Assembly: GCF_018861045.1 (NCBI RefSeq)
Contig: NZ_JAHKQJ010000007.1
Location: 706,306 to 770,305 of the forward strand
Direction of reading: 5' to 3'
Source of the DNA: Octadecabacter sp. B2R22
GTDB lineage: Bacteria; Pseudomonadota; Alphaproteobacteria; Rhodobacterales; Rhodobacteraceae
DNA: 64,000 nt
Shown here: in pieces, positions 9,192-20,200 of the stretch
Position numbering within the stretch: the first letter of the stretch is position 1
Layout of the letters: each line of letters begins with the position of its first letter
Translations under genes and position numbers: made by a program
The notes under the pieces: model-generated
Told to the model about the DNA's origin: nothing
The model's input: the letters and a program-made list of their open reading frames with translations, nothing else
Databases searched by the model: none

Positions 9192-9245
9192 AGCATTCCC
9201 CCTGCCCTCTGTCCTAAGCTTGCCTAGAATTTAGAAGGACACAAG

Positions 9246-10028
9246 ATGCCCCATTTGAACCGTACCGATGCAGACGGCATTGCCCACATCGAAATGACCA
9301 TGCCAGAACGTTTGAACGCCCTGTCTGACGGGATGATCGCAGCGCTGCAGGATGAATTTGACGGCTTGATGGATGATCGCGACACGCGCGTCGTGATTTT
9401 GTCCGGCGCAGGCAAAGCGTTCTGCGCGGGCCACAACCTCAAAGAAATGCAAGCCGCCCGCCAAGCCGAGGACGCAGGTGCTGCGGCCCTCGGTGATCTG
9501 TTTGATCGATGCGCCACGATGATGAAGACGCTCCAGAAACTGCCGCAGCCTGTGATTGCCCAAACCCATGGCGTTGCTGTCGCCGCAGGCTGCCAATTGG
9601 TTGCCAGCTGTGATCTGGCCGTTGCCGCCGAGACATGCCGCTTTGGCGTCAATGGCGTGAACATCGGGCTTTTTTGCTCAACCCCCATGGTCGCGCTGAC
9701 CCGCAACCTTGGCCGCAAAGCCGCGTTCGAGCTGCTGACAACGGGCCGCCTGATTGATGCGGCTGAGGCTCAGACCCTCGGCCTGATCAACCGTGCTGTG
9801 CCCGAGGCTGATCTGGCCCAAGAGGCCCGCGCCCTTGCCCTGACCATCGCATCAAAACTGCCCGTGGCCGTCAAAACCGGCAAGCAGGCCTTTTACGAAC
9901 AAGCGCAGATGAACACTGCCGACGCTTACGCCTACACGGGCGCTAAGATGGTCGAAAATATGCTCGAGGCGCAAACCAACGAAGGCATCACTGCCTTCTT
10001 GGAGAAACGCAAACCCGACTGGTCCTAG
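9246..10028 (+). CDS. Enoyl-CoA hydratase/isomerase family protein
   Basis: Crotonase-fold enzyme of 260 residues acting on an acyl-CoA double bond or related substrate. The oxyanion-hole segments are visible: FCAGHNLKEM (about 60-69) and VAAGCQLVASCDLAVAAE (about 112-129). The C-terminal helices are typical. The start has AAGGA 7 bases upstream. Its stop codon overlaps the stop of the convergent M32 peptidase gene. I see no diagnostic pair of active-site glutamates that would fix it as a true enoyl-CoA hydratase, so the reaction is left at family level. Confidence 0.9.
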   Translation: MPHLNRTDADGIAHIEMTMPERLNALSDGMIAALQDEFDGLMDDRDTRVVILSGAGKAFCAGHNLKEMQAARQAEDAGAAALGDLFDRCATMMKTLQKLPQPVIAQTHGVAVAAGCQLVASCDLAVAAETCRFGVNGVNIGLFCSTPMVALTRNLGRKAAFELLTTGRLIDAAEAQTLGLINRAVPEADLAQEARALALTIASKLPVAVKTGKQAFYEQAQMNTADAYAYTGAKMVENMLEAQTNEGITAFLEKRKPDWS

Positions 10029-11494
10029 AGCCCGTAAATCCCGCGGAACTTGTCCTCAAGGTAGGTCAGAAGCGGCGCTTCGCTCGGCTCAAACTCACAA
10101 GCATTCGCGATCACTCCGCGCGGCTTGAACAACCCGCCATGGGTCTGCACATTGTCGCGCAACCAACCCGTGGCGTATTGGGTTTCGCCCCGTGCGAGCG
10201 CCAGATCAACATCCGGTACCGCCTTGCGCATCGCTTCGTTCAGACAGCCTGCATAGACGTTACCCAATGAATAGGTCGGGAAATAGCCAAACAGCCCGAC
10301 GGACCAATGGACATCTTGCAACACGCCATTGCTGGCTTTGTCTACGGGATAGCCAAAATCAGCCTCGAAGCGTTCGTTCCACGCCGCCTCAAGGTCTTCG
10401 ACCTCGATGTCGCCGGCAATCAAGGCGCGTTCCAGATCAAAGCGCAGCAAGACGTGCAGGTTATACTGAACCTCGTCTGCTTCGGTGCGAATAAACCCGT
10501 TTTCAACGCGGTTCACGCAGCCGTAAAACGCATCCTCACCGTCAATGCCAAAGTCCCCAAAGGCATCGCGCATTTGCCCATAAAGCCATCCGGTAAACGC
10601 GCGCCCACGTCCGATCTGATTTTCATAAATCCGGCTTTGGCTTTCATGCACTCCCATCGACACGCCATTTCCCAAGGGTGTCAGAAGGTATTCGGCGTCG
10701 ATGTTTTGTTCATAACACGCATGGCCGACTTCGTGGATCGTGGAATAGATGCAATTGAACGGGTCGGTTTCACTGGTCCGCGTGGTGATCCGTACATCCA
10801 ACCCGGACCCGCTGGAAAATGGATGCACCGCCTTATCAACGCGCCCTTTTGCCATGTCATAGCCAAAGGTCTTAGCGATCTGACGGCTGAGTTTCATTTG
10901 CGCGCTTTCGTCGAACTTGCCCTGCAAGGCTGGCGGCGCAGGTGCGTCTAAAACGGCTGCCCGCAAATCCACCAAACGGGGCCGTAAGGCATCAAACATC
11001 GCCCCCAGCTCGGCCGCCGTCGCGCCGGGTTCGTAGTCATCCAACATCGCGTCATAAACATCACCGCCTGCGGAGAGTGCAGCACCCTCTTCGCGTTTGA
11101 GCGCAACAACCTCTTTGAGCACAGGCGCAAAGGCTTCGAAATCATCGGCTTCGCGCGCTTCGGCCCATTTGCCTTGGGACTCGGATGTCACCCGTGCAAT
11201 CTCTGAGGCCAGCTTGGCTGGAACCTTGCTTGCGCGATCGAAAGAACGTTGGATGTGGCGCAGCTGTGCGGTTTCCACGTCCGAGCTCGCCTCAGCTTGT
11301 GCCAGCAGGTCCGCAACCCGACTATCCGTGCGCCGCGCATGGAGAACAGATTCCATCGCGGCCATCTCCACACCGCGTTGGGGGGCCGCATCGCGCGGCA
11401 TCATGGTTTCTTGATCCCAACCCAGACGTCCGGCGACCTGTGACAGGGCCTCGGTTTCGCGCTGCATGGCCATGAGGTCTTCATAAGCGGTCAT
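10025..11494 (-). CDS. Carboxypeptidase M32 (Taq type)
   Basis: Zinc metallocarboxypeptidase of 489 residues that removes C-terminal residues from peptides in the cytoplasm. The M32 motif series is complete: HPFSS (about 224), DVRITT, the zinc site HEVGH (254-258), HESQSR with the third metal ligand (283-285), IRTEADEV, and GVLQDVHWSVGLFGYFPTYSLGN near the C-terminus. It lies 3 bases downstream of ctaA on the same strand, so the two are probably one transcript although no functional link is apparent. The gene ends head-on with the enoyl-CoA hydratase gene. Confidence 0.95.
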   Translation of the reverse strand: MTAYEDLMAMQRETEALSQVAGRLGWDQETMMPRDAAPQRGVEMAAMESVLHARRTDSRVADLLAQAEASSDVETAQLRHIQRSFDRASKVPAKLASEIARVTSESQGKWAEAREADDFEAFAPVLKEVVALKREEGAALSAGGDVYDAMLDDYEPGATAAELGAMFDALRPRLVDLRAAVLDAPAPPALQGKFDESAQMKLSRQIAKTFGYDMAKGRVDKAVHPFSSGSGLDVRITTRTSETDPFNCIYSTIHEVGHACYEQNIDAEYLLTPLGNGVSMGVHESQSRIYENQIGRGRAFTGWLYGQMRDAFGDFGIDGEDAFYGCVNRVENGFIRTEADEVQYNLHVLLRFDLERALIAGDIEVEDLEAAWNERFEADFGYPVDKASNGVLQDVHWSVGLFGYFPTYSLGNVYAGCLNEAMRKAVPDVDLALARGETQYATGWLRDNVQTHGGLFKPRGVIANACEFEPSEAPLLTYLEDKFRGIYGL

Positions 11495-11497
11495 AGA

Positions 11498-12637
11498 TCA
11501 GGTTCCTTTGATGGATTGGGGAAGCGGATAACGCGCCAGATAACGCGCCCGCAATATCGCGACCCAAAGCAGGATCGCTGTAAACTGGTGAACAATAGCG
11601 ATGTGAACCGGTGCTGAATAAAGTGCAGTGGCAATGCCGATCACCATTTGGATCAGCAAAACGGCAAACACCATGTTAACGGCAAATCGCGTTTGGCCAT
11701 TGGCGGACTTGCGCCCGCGCAGCCAAACCACAACGCCAAACGTCAGCAACAGATAGCCGGACATGCGGTGGATAAACTGAACCAGCCCCGCATCCTCAAA
11801 GAAGTTGCGCCAAATCGGAGTAATCTGGAACGGCTCTGGTGGGAAAAATCCATCCCCCATCAAAGGCCACGTCGGGAAAGCACGCCCCGCATCAATCCCA
11901 GCCACCAAAGCACCAAGCAAGATTTGCAAGAATGCGAAATGCATCAGCCCTGTGGACATTGAAAACAGCTTGGCCTCACCACTGCGCCGCGCCTGCATTA
12001 AGTCCGCCTCACGACGGCCGAGTAAGAACACATACCACGCGATGAACCCTAGGATCACAAAGGCCAATCCTAAATGTGTGGCCAAACGATATGAGGCCAC
12101 ATCAAGCATCCCCGCTTGTAGGCCGGAATGCACCATCCACCAGCCAATCGCTCCTTGAAGACCGCCCAAAGCACCAATCAAAACCAAACGCCCAGTCCAA
12201 CCGACCGGGATTTGGCGGCGTACAAAGAACCAAAGAAACCCGACGGCCCAAACCAAACCGATGACACGTCCCAGCTGGCGATGCCCCCATTCCCACCAGT
12301 AAATTCCCTTGAATTCACTCAGGCTCATGCCTGCGTTCTGTTCGGTGTATTCGGGGATCAGCTTATAGGCCTCAAATTCGGCGTCCCAAGCTTCAGCACT
12401 CATCGGCGGCACGGATCCAGAAATCGGCGCCCACTCCGTAATAGACAGCCCACTGTCGGTCAGCCGTGTCAGCCCCCCAACGGCAATCATCGCGACAACC
12501 ATCGCAAACAGGATCATCAACCAGACCCGAATACCGCCACGCGCGCCTTTGCCCTTGCCGTCAATCCCACCTGGGGCGGCAACGGGCTTTTGAACGTCGC
12601 TGACCTCTTCAAAAATACTGCGCGGCTTGACTGCCAT
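11498..12637 (-). CDS. ctaA: Heme A synthase (COX15/CtaA)
   Basis: Inner-membrane enzyme converting heme O to heme A for aa3-type cytochrome oxidase. The 379-residue sequence has about eight hydrophobic segments. The conserved histidines sit in WEWGHRQLGR, VHSGL, THLGLAF, FIHRMSGY and AIVHQ. A GGLTRLTDSGLSITEW block after the first membrane helix is characteristic of the alphaproteobacterial and mitochondrial (COX15) branch. GAGGTG lies upstream of the ATG. It is upstream of and nearly fused to the M32 gene. The rest of the cytochrome oxidase cluster is not in the window. Confidence 0.95.
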   Translation of the reverse strand: MAVKPRSIFEEVSDVQKPVAAPGGIDGKGKGARGGIRVWLMILFAMVVAMIAVGGLTRLTDSGLSITEWAPISGSVPPMSAEAWDAEFEAYKLIPEYTEQNAGMSLSEFKGIYWWEWGHRQLGRVIGLVWAVGFLWFFVRRQIPVGWTGRLVLIGALGGLQGAIGWWMVHSGLQAGMLDVASYRLATHLGLAFVILGFIAWYVFLLGRREADLMQARRSGEAKLFSMSTGLMHFAFLQILLGALVAGIDAGRAFPTWPLMGDGFFPPEPFQITPIWRNFFEDAGLVQFIHRMSGYLLLTFGVVVWLRGRKSANGQTRFAVNMVFAVLLIQMVIGIATALYSAPVHIAIVHQFTAILLWVAILRARYLARYPLPQSIKGT

Positions 12638-12720
12638 CTTGTCACCTCAAAATCTGTCTTACGCGAAACCTAGGCATCACCTACTCATTGAGCAACCCAT
12701 TGCCACTTCAAAGCCGCGCC

Positions 12721-12834
12721 CAAACCTCTAATTTTGCCTTTGTTTCGAATATACCTCGGGGGAGTCCGAAGGACGGGGGCCGGCCCCCTTACCCCGCCCG
12801 CCGCAGGCGCTGATCGTCTGATCATTCAACTCTC
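12721..12834. repeat. GC-rich intergenic inverted repeats between trmJ-like gene and ctaA
   Basis: The gap carries the perfect 14-base palindrome GGGGGCCGGCCCCC (12775-12788) directly after a second small stem, GTCC-GAA-GGAC (12764-12774). The block resembles the GC-rich hairpin elements often seen between genes in Roseobacter-type genomes and may end the minus-strand transcript of the trmJ-like gene. No T tract follows on either strand. Whether it is dispersed in the genome cannot be judged from one copy. Confidence 0.5.
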
Positions 12835-13572
12835 TCAGCTTTTACCACGCAGCAATTGGCGCAGCACCCCATGCAACATCTGCGCATCCGCCCGCGTCAG
12901 CGGCATCCGGCTCCAAAGATTGCGCAGGTTCACCTTCATATTCTCGGCTTTGTGGTCGGGATAAAAGAATCCCGCCTCCTCAAGGCGATCCTCATAGTGA
13001 CGCGCCAAAGCCTCGATATCGCGCTGATCGGCGGTCTCGATCGTTTGCCCTTGTAGGACGACGTCAACGATCGCCTCGCTCGCGCGGCGCCATTCATAGC
13101 CCACCAACAGCACGCATTGCGCAAGGTTGAGGGACGGAAATTCTGGGTTCACAGGTACCGTTATAATAGCATTGGCATGGGCGATATCCGCGTTTTCCAT
13201 GCCTGAGCGTTCAGGCCCGAACATCACGGCGACTTTCTCACCGCGTGCGATCCGATCAGCCGCGTCTTTCATCGCCGCTTCAGGTGAAAACACGGGCTTT
13301 GTCAGCTCGCGTGGGCGCGCCGTTGTGGCGTAGACATAAGTTCGGTCGGCAATGCCGCTTGCGACGTCAGGCGCCACTTCTGCTTCGTCCAGCAACCGCC
13401 CTGCACCACTGGCCAGCGCATCTGCGGCGGGGTTCGGCCAGCCGTCACGCGGGGCAACAATGCGCATCCGGTCCAGCCCAAAGTTCCACATCGCACGGGC
13501 GGCTGCGCCGATGTTCTCGCCCATTTGGGGGCGGATCAGAACAAAGCTTGGCTGGGGGGCGTCTGTAGGCAT
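12835..13572 (-). CDS. trmJ: TrmJ-type tRNA/rRNA methyltransferase (SPOUT family)
   Basis: SAM-dependent RNA 2'-O-methyltransferase with a trefoil-knot fold. The family blocks are NIGAAARAMWNFGL (about 19-32), MFGPERSGMEN and PVNPEFPSLNLAQCVLLVGYEWRR, the last forming the knot and SAM pocket. The start is set at 13572 (MPTDAPQP), where GGAGA lies about 7 bases upstream, giving 245 residues; the frame open to 13617 adds an unlikely arginine-rich leader. TrmJ modifies position 32 of several tRNAs in Escherichia coli, and the same target is inferred here. It is divergent from the thiE-like gene. Confidence 0.9.
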   Translation of the reverse strand: MPTDAPQPSFVLIRPQMGENIGAAARAMWNFGLDRMRIVAPRDGWPNPAADALASGAGRLLDEAEVAPDVASGIADRTYVYATTARPRELTKPVFSPEAAMKDAADRIARGEKVAVMFGPERSGMENADIAHANAIITVPVNPEFPSLNLAQCVLLVGYEWRRASEAIVDVVLQGQTIETADQRDIEALARHYEDRLEEAGFFYPDHKAENMKVNLRNLWSRMPLTRADAQMLHGVLRQLLRGKS

Positions 13573-13664
13573 CAGGTTTCTCCAAATTCGTCGTCGAAGT
13601 AACCCACCCCTATTCAATGCGCAACATGACCGCTATAGCGGGCGCAACGTTTAAGGACTTCTCT

Positions 13665-14291
13665 ATGACCGACCAACCTGATCAGCCGCAAATCTACCTC
13701 ATCACACCGTCTGAATTCGAACTATCGACCTTTCCAGACATGCTCGCACGGTGCCTTGATACGACCGAAATTGCTTGCGTACGCCTTGCACTGTCAACAA
13801 CGGACGAAGCCCGTATCGCCAAGGCGGCCGATGCATTGCGCGTCGTGACCCATGAGCGCGATGTGGCCTTGGTTATCGATACGCATGTTTTGATGGTGGA
13901 CCGCCTTGGTCTGGACGGTGTGCACCTCACGGATGGTGCGCGTTCTGTCAAAAAGGTCCGCGATGATCTTGGCGTCGATGCGATTGTCGGAAGCTTTTGT
14001 GGCAATTCACGTCATGACGGCATGACCGCTGGTGAACTGGGTGCGGACTACATCAGCTTTGGCCCTGTTGGTGCGTCTTCGCTTGGCGATGGTCGTCAGG
14101 CTGAACTGGAACTGTTCCAGTGGTGGTCCATGATGATCGAAGTCCCCGTCGTTGCCGAAGGCATGCTCGACGATGCGCTTATAAAAACGCTCGCGCCACA
14201 CACCGACTTTTTCGGCATCGGCGACGAGATCTGGGGCGCTGATGATCCGTCTGCAGCCCTAAGCGCCTATGCTGTGGCGATGATCAGCTAA
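13665..14291 (+). CDS. Thiamine-phosphate synthase-like protein (ThiE/TenI family)
   Basis: TIM-barrel protein of 208 residues. Family segments are LVIDTHVLMVDRLGLDGVHLTDG (strand and phosphate loop), GSFCGNSRHDGMTAGELGADYISFGPVG, and a final VVAEGML block. ThiE joins HMP-PP and HET-P to give thiamine phosphate. The usual HLGQ and GPVFPT loops are altered to HLTDG and GPVGASS, and no other thi gene is nearby, so activity is plausible rather than certain. The start at 13665 has AAGGA 7 bases upstream. Its 3' end overlaps the convergent olsA gene by 33 bases. Confidence 0.8.
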   Translation: MTDQPDQPQIYLITPSEFELSTFPDMLARCLDTTEIACVRLALSTTDEARIAKAADALRVVTHERDVALVIDTHVLMVDRLGLDGVHLTDGARSVKKVRDDLGVDAIVGSFCGNSRHDGMTAGELGADYISFGPVGASSLGDGRQAELELFQWWSMMIEVPVVAEGMLDDALIKTLAPHTDFFGIGDEIWGADDPSAALSAYAVAMIS

Positions 14292-15092
14292 ACCACCACG
14301 TACCCGTTCTTCGAGGTACGCCGCTAGGGCTTTTCGATTCTCGAAATCGGCGACCCTGACGGGATCATGATAGACGACCGTGACAGCCCCTTGAGGGGAT
14401 TGTGCTAAGGTGTGCAGTAAATGCGGGCCAAAATCCATGTCACCCCACCACCCATAAAGCCGCGCATCTTCGCCGTCGGGCGCTTGATACACCACCGTCA
14501 CAGGCTGGATCGACAAGGTGTCGCGCAAGGCGTCGTCATAAAACGCAGCAAACAACGTCGGTTTGAACGGCAGGACCTGTAACCCGTCGGTGGATGTGCC
14601 TTCAGGAAAAAACAACAGCTTATGACCGTGGCTAAGTCGTGTGCGAAAGACGTCTACTTGACTGGCCGCTTGACGACGATCCCGCGCAATAAAAACAGTG
14701 CCCGTCGCACGTGCCAGCCAGCCAATCCCTGGCCAACCCGCGACTTCAGCTTTGCTTACGAAATAAATGCGCTTTGCGGCGTTCAGCGCAAAGATGTCCA
14801 ACCATGACGAATGATTGGCAACCACAGCCCCCGCACCCGTCATCGGCGCACCGATACGACGGTAACGGATACCCAAAAACCAGAATGCACATCGGCAAAC
14901 GAACTGCGTGATAAACGGTGTCACGGGGCGCCCTTGCCCAAACAAGGGTCTTTCAACCAATCGCAGTAAAAGTAAAATCATCAGCCCGCCAAAGGTCAAA
15001 GTTCCAACGGCCAAGCCGCGCAGAACAACACGGGCCCAGCCTGCCAAAGTAATGGGGCTGTTTGGTGATGTGTGATCAGACTCCCACGTCAT
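14259..15092 (-). CDS. olsA: Lyso-ornithine lipid O-acyltransferase (PlsC family)
   Basis: Membrane-associated acyltransferase of 277 residues. The PlsC motif I is NHSSWLD (HX4D) at about residue 93, and motif III is FFPEGTSTDG at about 162-171. One or two N-terminal hydrophobic helices anchor it. Its start overlaps the olsB stop by four bases (ATGA), which identifies it as the second enzyme of ornithine-lipid synthesis: it adds the ester-linked fatty acid to lyso-ornithine lipid. In alphaproteobacteria this phosphorus-free lipid can replace phospholipids under phosphate limitation. An alternative role as a general 1-acylglycerol-3-phosphate acyltransferase is possible. It overlaps the convergent thiE-like gene at the 3' end. 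Confidence 0.9.
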   Translation of the reverse strand: MTWESDHTSPNSPITLAGWARVVLRGLAVGTLTFGGLMILLLLRLVERPLFGQGRPVTPFITQFVCRCAFWFLGIRYRRIGAPMTGAGAVVANHSSWLDIFALNAAKRIYFVSKAEVAGWPGIGWLARATGTVFIARDRRQAASQVDVFRTRLSHGHKLLFFPEGTSTDGLQVLPFKPTLFAAFYDDALRDTLSIQPVTVVYQAPDGEDARLYGWWGDMDFGPHLLHTLAQSPQGAVTVVYHDPVRVADFENRKALAAYLEERVRGGLADHRHSIGA

Positions 15093-15859
15093 AAACGGCC
15101 CCTTTCAGGTCGAACCCCGTAAATCGCGGATTGGCGCGCATTCATTCGTGCCACATCTAATACGAGACAGACATCTGTTGTGTTAAATTGGCGGTCAATA
15201 AATACGCCATCCCCGACAAACCCACCCAACCGCAGATAGGCCTTGATCAAGGCAGGCACTTGTTTCATCGCACCGACGCGATCAATCTCGGCCGCAAGCT
15301 GCATGCTCTGATAAGGTGACGCCCTGACCCGTAAATCGTCTGGAGCAAGGTGATCGCGCGCCAATAAAGACAACGGCTGGGCAAGTGCCTGAACGTCCTG
15401 TCCATGAAAACTGGCAACCCCGAACAAGATTTCGGCCCCTTTGGCCTGTACGACCTGAGCCAACCCTTGCCACAGATGGACCATGGCTGCTCCGCCTCGG
15501 TAATCTGGATGGAGACAGGACCGGCCCATTTCCAATAGTGATCGTCCAGAAACTTTAAGCGGCGTCAGATCGTATTCATTTTCCGAATAAAACTGTCCCG
15601 CCGCCTTTGCAGCACATTCATCCATAAACCGATAGACGCCAACGACCTGTTCCCTAACAGGACGCGCAACATCGAGCAGGATCAATTGCTCAGCGAAGTC
15701 ATCAAAACGGTCACGTTCCAGCGCAGCCCGATGATCCACCAAAGGCCCGTCCCCGCCCAATTCGGACACAAAGACACGATACCGCAACGCCTGCGCTGCG
15801 CGAATGTCATCGTCAGACTCCGCCAAGCGGGTCTGAAATACCGGTGTCGTTTCCGTCAT
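15089..15859 (-). CDS. olsB: Ornithine N-alpha-acyltransferase
   Basis: First enzyme of ornithine-lipid synthesis: transfers a 3-hydroxyacyl group from ACP to the alpha-amino group of ornithine. The 256-residue sequence has the hemolysin/OlsB acyltransferase pattern AAQALRYRVFVSELG (about 19-33), LLEMGRSCLHPDYRGGAAMVHLWQGL, LFGVASFHG, and the C-terminal YLRLGGFVGDGVFIDRQFNTTDVCLVLD. It forms a two-gene overlapping operon with olsA. No PhoB box was recognised in the short 5' gap, so phosphate control is not shown. Confidence 0.93.
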   Translation of the reverse strand: MTETTPVFQTRLAESDDDIRAAQALRYRVFVSELGGDGPLVDHRAALERDRFDDFAEQLILLDVARPVREQVVGVYRFMDECAAKAAGQFYSENEYDLTPLKVSGRSLLEMGRSCLHPDYRGGAAMVHLWQGLAQVVQAKGAEILFGVASFHGQDVQALAQPLSLLARDHLAPDDLRVRASPYQSMQLAAEIDRVGAMKQVPALIKAYLRLGGFVGDGVFIDRQFNTTDVCLVLDVARMNARQSAIYGVRPERGRL

Positions 15860-15944
15860 GGCCTCCCAACCTTTTCTTCTGGTGCGTTCCTAAGTGCGGC
15901 TTTGCGGCGCAAAAATGCAAGAATGCGCATCTTTAACGTGTATT

Positions 15945-16127
15945 CTAATGGTCAAACACAATCCGCAGTGTCACAGTGGTTTCGTCAATAACCACCTTTC
16001 CGGCCTCACGGAAATTAACCGTAACTTTACCACTCACCGACGATTGTACCTGTCCCAGCCCCCAGTCTGGCTTTTCTGGATGGGCCACAATCATCCCCGG
16101 TTCGAAAATCGAACGCTCATTATCCAA
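15945..16127 (-). CDS. DUF3553 small protein
   Basis: 60-residue protein matching the DUF3553 pattern: FEPGMIVAHPEKPDWGLGQVQSSVSGKVTVNF, then GKVVIDE. The fold is likely a small beta-barrel resembling the CarD/SH3-like domain. Function unknown. It starts with TTG at 16127, preceded on the minus strand by AGGAGG 6 bases away, and the same base block read on the plus strand is the ribosome site of chpT. The two starts are therefore divergent, only 12 bases apart, and the mRNAs must overlap at their 5' ends. Confidence 0.85.
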   Translation of the reverse strand: MDNERSIFEPGMIVAHPEKPDWGLGQVQSSVSGKVTVNFREAGKVVIDETTVTLRIVFDH

Positions 16128-16128
16128 T

Positions 16129-16139
16129 TGGAGCCTCCT
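16129..16139. promoter_or_regulatory. Palindromic Shine-Dalgarno block shared by DUF3553 and chpT
   Basis: The palindrome GGAGCCTCC lies between the two divergent TTG starts. Read on the plus strand GGAG is 6 bases from the chpT TTG (16140); read on the minus strand AGGAGG is 6 bases from the DUF3553 TTG (16127). One block thus appears to serve translation initiation on both strands. Confidence 0.6.
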
Positions 16140-16757
16140 TTGCCCACTACGAATACCACTAAGCCGAATGCCCTGAACCTAAACGCACTTGTGGGCTCCC
16201 GTATTTGTCACGACCTCATTAACCCATTGGGCGCGATCGGCAATGGGATTGAGCTGCTTGAGCTGACAGGATCGAGTACAGGACCGGAAATGGATTTGGT
16301 GGTCGATAGTGTTGCGGGCGCGACAGCACGGCTGAAATACCTCCGCCTCGCCTTTGGTGAAGCATCCGCAGATCAAATCTGCGCCCGGGCCGAGGTTCTG
16401 AGCACCCTTGAGGACGTCGCGGTTGGCGGTCGGCTAAGCTATTCATGGATGGTCCTCGAAGACGCTCGTCGATTGGACGTCCGCGCGGCTTTGCTCGCGG
16501 CCATGTGTGTGGAAACTGCGCTTCCGCTTGGTGGCGACATCAAGATCGACAAGGACGACACGACGTGGACGGTTATTGCCCAGCACGAACGACTTAACCT
16601 AGACCCTGCCCTTTGGGTCCCGCTCAGCAAGAACGCCGTGCCTGACACGCTAAGCGGCGCACAAGTTCATTTTGGCTTATTGCCGGATATGACGGCCGAG
16701 GCTGGGCGCGAACTTAGCCTTAGCCACGGCGCAGATTGGGTCAAGATCGCGTTTTAG
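16140..16757 (+). CDS. chpT: Histidine phosphotransferase ChpT
   Basis: Carries phosphate from the hybrid kinase CckA to the response regulators CtrA and CpdR. The dimerisation/phosphotransfer helix has the expected [24 protein letters not shown], with His24 as the phosphorylated residue. The rest forms a degenerate HATPase-like domain, as in known ChpT. With the TTG at 16140 the protein is 205 residues, the usual length. An upstream in-frame ATG at 16080 is less likely because it would run into the divergent DUF3553 gene and lacks a ribosome site. Its partner cckA is about 29 kb away in this window. The stop overlaps the proA stop head-on. Confidence 0.92.
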   Translation: MPTTNTTKPNALNLNALVGSRICHDLINPLGAIGNGIELLELTGSSTGPEMDLVVDSVAGATARLKYLRLAFGEASADQICARAEVLSTLEDVAVGGRLSYSWMVLEDARRLDVRAALLAAMCVETALPLGGDIKIDKDDTTWTVIAQHERLNLDPALWVPLSKNAVPDTLSGAQVHFGLLPDMTAEAGRELSLSHGADWVKIAF

Positions 16758-18003
16758 GCGCGAACAGCGCCGTCGCCAACGACCAGATACTTAAAGCTCG
16801 TCAGTTGTGCGGCCCCAACAGGCCCACGCGCATGCATCTTGCCAGTGGCGATGCCAATCTCGGCGCCCATGCCAAACTCACCGCCATCGGCGAATTGGGT
16901 TGAGGCATTGTGCATCAAAATGGCCGAGTCCAATTCCGCAAAGAATTTCGATACGGCCTGCGTATCTTCCGTAATGATACAATCTGTGTGATTGGACCCG
17001 TATGTCTGGATATGATTGATGGCTTCGTCAATGTTATCAACGGTTTTTGCCGCAATCTTCATGTCGAGGAACTCCATCCCCCAGTCATCTTCTGTCGCCA
17101 CCGTGCTGCCTGTAAGGCCGGCTGCATGAACTTCGACGCCGGACGCCATAAGATCATCCACAATCTGTTGGCCCAGTTCAGTCGCATCACGATGAACCAA
17201 CAAGCATTCAGCAGCACCACAAATCCCAGTACGGCGCGTTTTGGCGTTCATCACAACTGCGCGCGCCTTTTCAGCGTCCGCATCTTTGTCGATGTAGATG
17301 TGCACGATCCCTTCAAGGTGGGCGAACACAGGAACACGCGCTTCGCGCTGCACCAACCCGACAAGTCCCTTGCCACCCCGTGGCACGATCACATCGATGG
17401 TGTCCGTCATAGTGAGCATCTCACGAACCGCCGCGCGGTCGCGTGTCGGAACAAGCTGCACGGCATCCTCAGGCAAGCCAGCACTGCGCAGGCCAGCCTG
17501 CAACGCGGCATGAATTGCACCAGAGCTATGGAAGCTTTCTGACCCGCCGCGCAAAATAACGGCGTTGCCCGCCTTAAGGCACAGCGCGCCCGCGTCCGCC
17601 GTTACGTTCGGGCGGCTTTCATAGATCACACCGATCACACCCAAGGGCGTGCGGACACGTCGAATGTTCAAACCGGTGGGCTGCGTCCATTCTTCTGTCA
17701 CTGCGCCGACTGGATCATCCTGCGCTGCAACACTGCGCAATCCGTTAACCATGCCTTGAATGCGGTCTTCATTTAGCATCAGGCGGTCCAACATCGCCGC
17801 ACTTAGGCCCTTATCGCGACCAAACGCCATATCCTGTAGGTTCGCAGCGATAATATCAGCCCGCGCCGCCCAAACGGCATCTGCTGCCGCATTTAATGCC
17901 GCAGTTTTGGCGTCAGACGGTGCGATTGCCAGCTCCCGCGCAGCTGCTTTTGCACGCGCACCAATGTCCGCCATGAGTTCGGGAATGTTGTCGAGGTCTT
18001 TCA

Positions 18004-18004
<1 letters not shown>
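16754..18004 (-). CDS. proA: Gamma-glutamyl phosphate reductase
   Basis: Second step of proline synthesis: NADPH reduction of gamma-glutamyl phosphate to glutamate semialdehyde. The 416-residue sequence has the aldehyde-dehydrogenase-like segments [29 protein letters not shown] and the active-site cysteine in [14 protein letters not shown]. Its ATG shares one base with the proB stop, so the pair is translationally coupled. It is the last gene of the obgE-proB-proA unit. Confidence 0.97.
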
Positions 18005-20141
<2,137 letters not shown>

Positions 20142-20200
20142 CTAACTGTTCAGTAAGGCCGATACGCGAAAGCCGCGCCTGCCTCAACCGTTTGCCGCCC

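Noticed and set aside
12721-12834. Insertion sequence end at the GC-rich palindrome
   Set aside because: No transposase fragment, no target duplication and no partner repeat; better read as a GC-rich intergenic hairpin element.
16021-16037. Second CtrA site near chpT (TTAA-N7-TTTA inside DUF3553)
   Set aside because: One half deviates from TTAA and it lies within coding sequence; too weak to claim.
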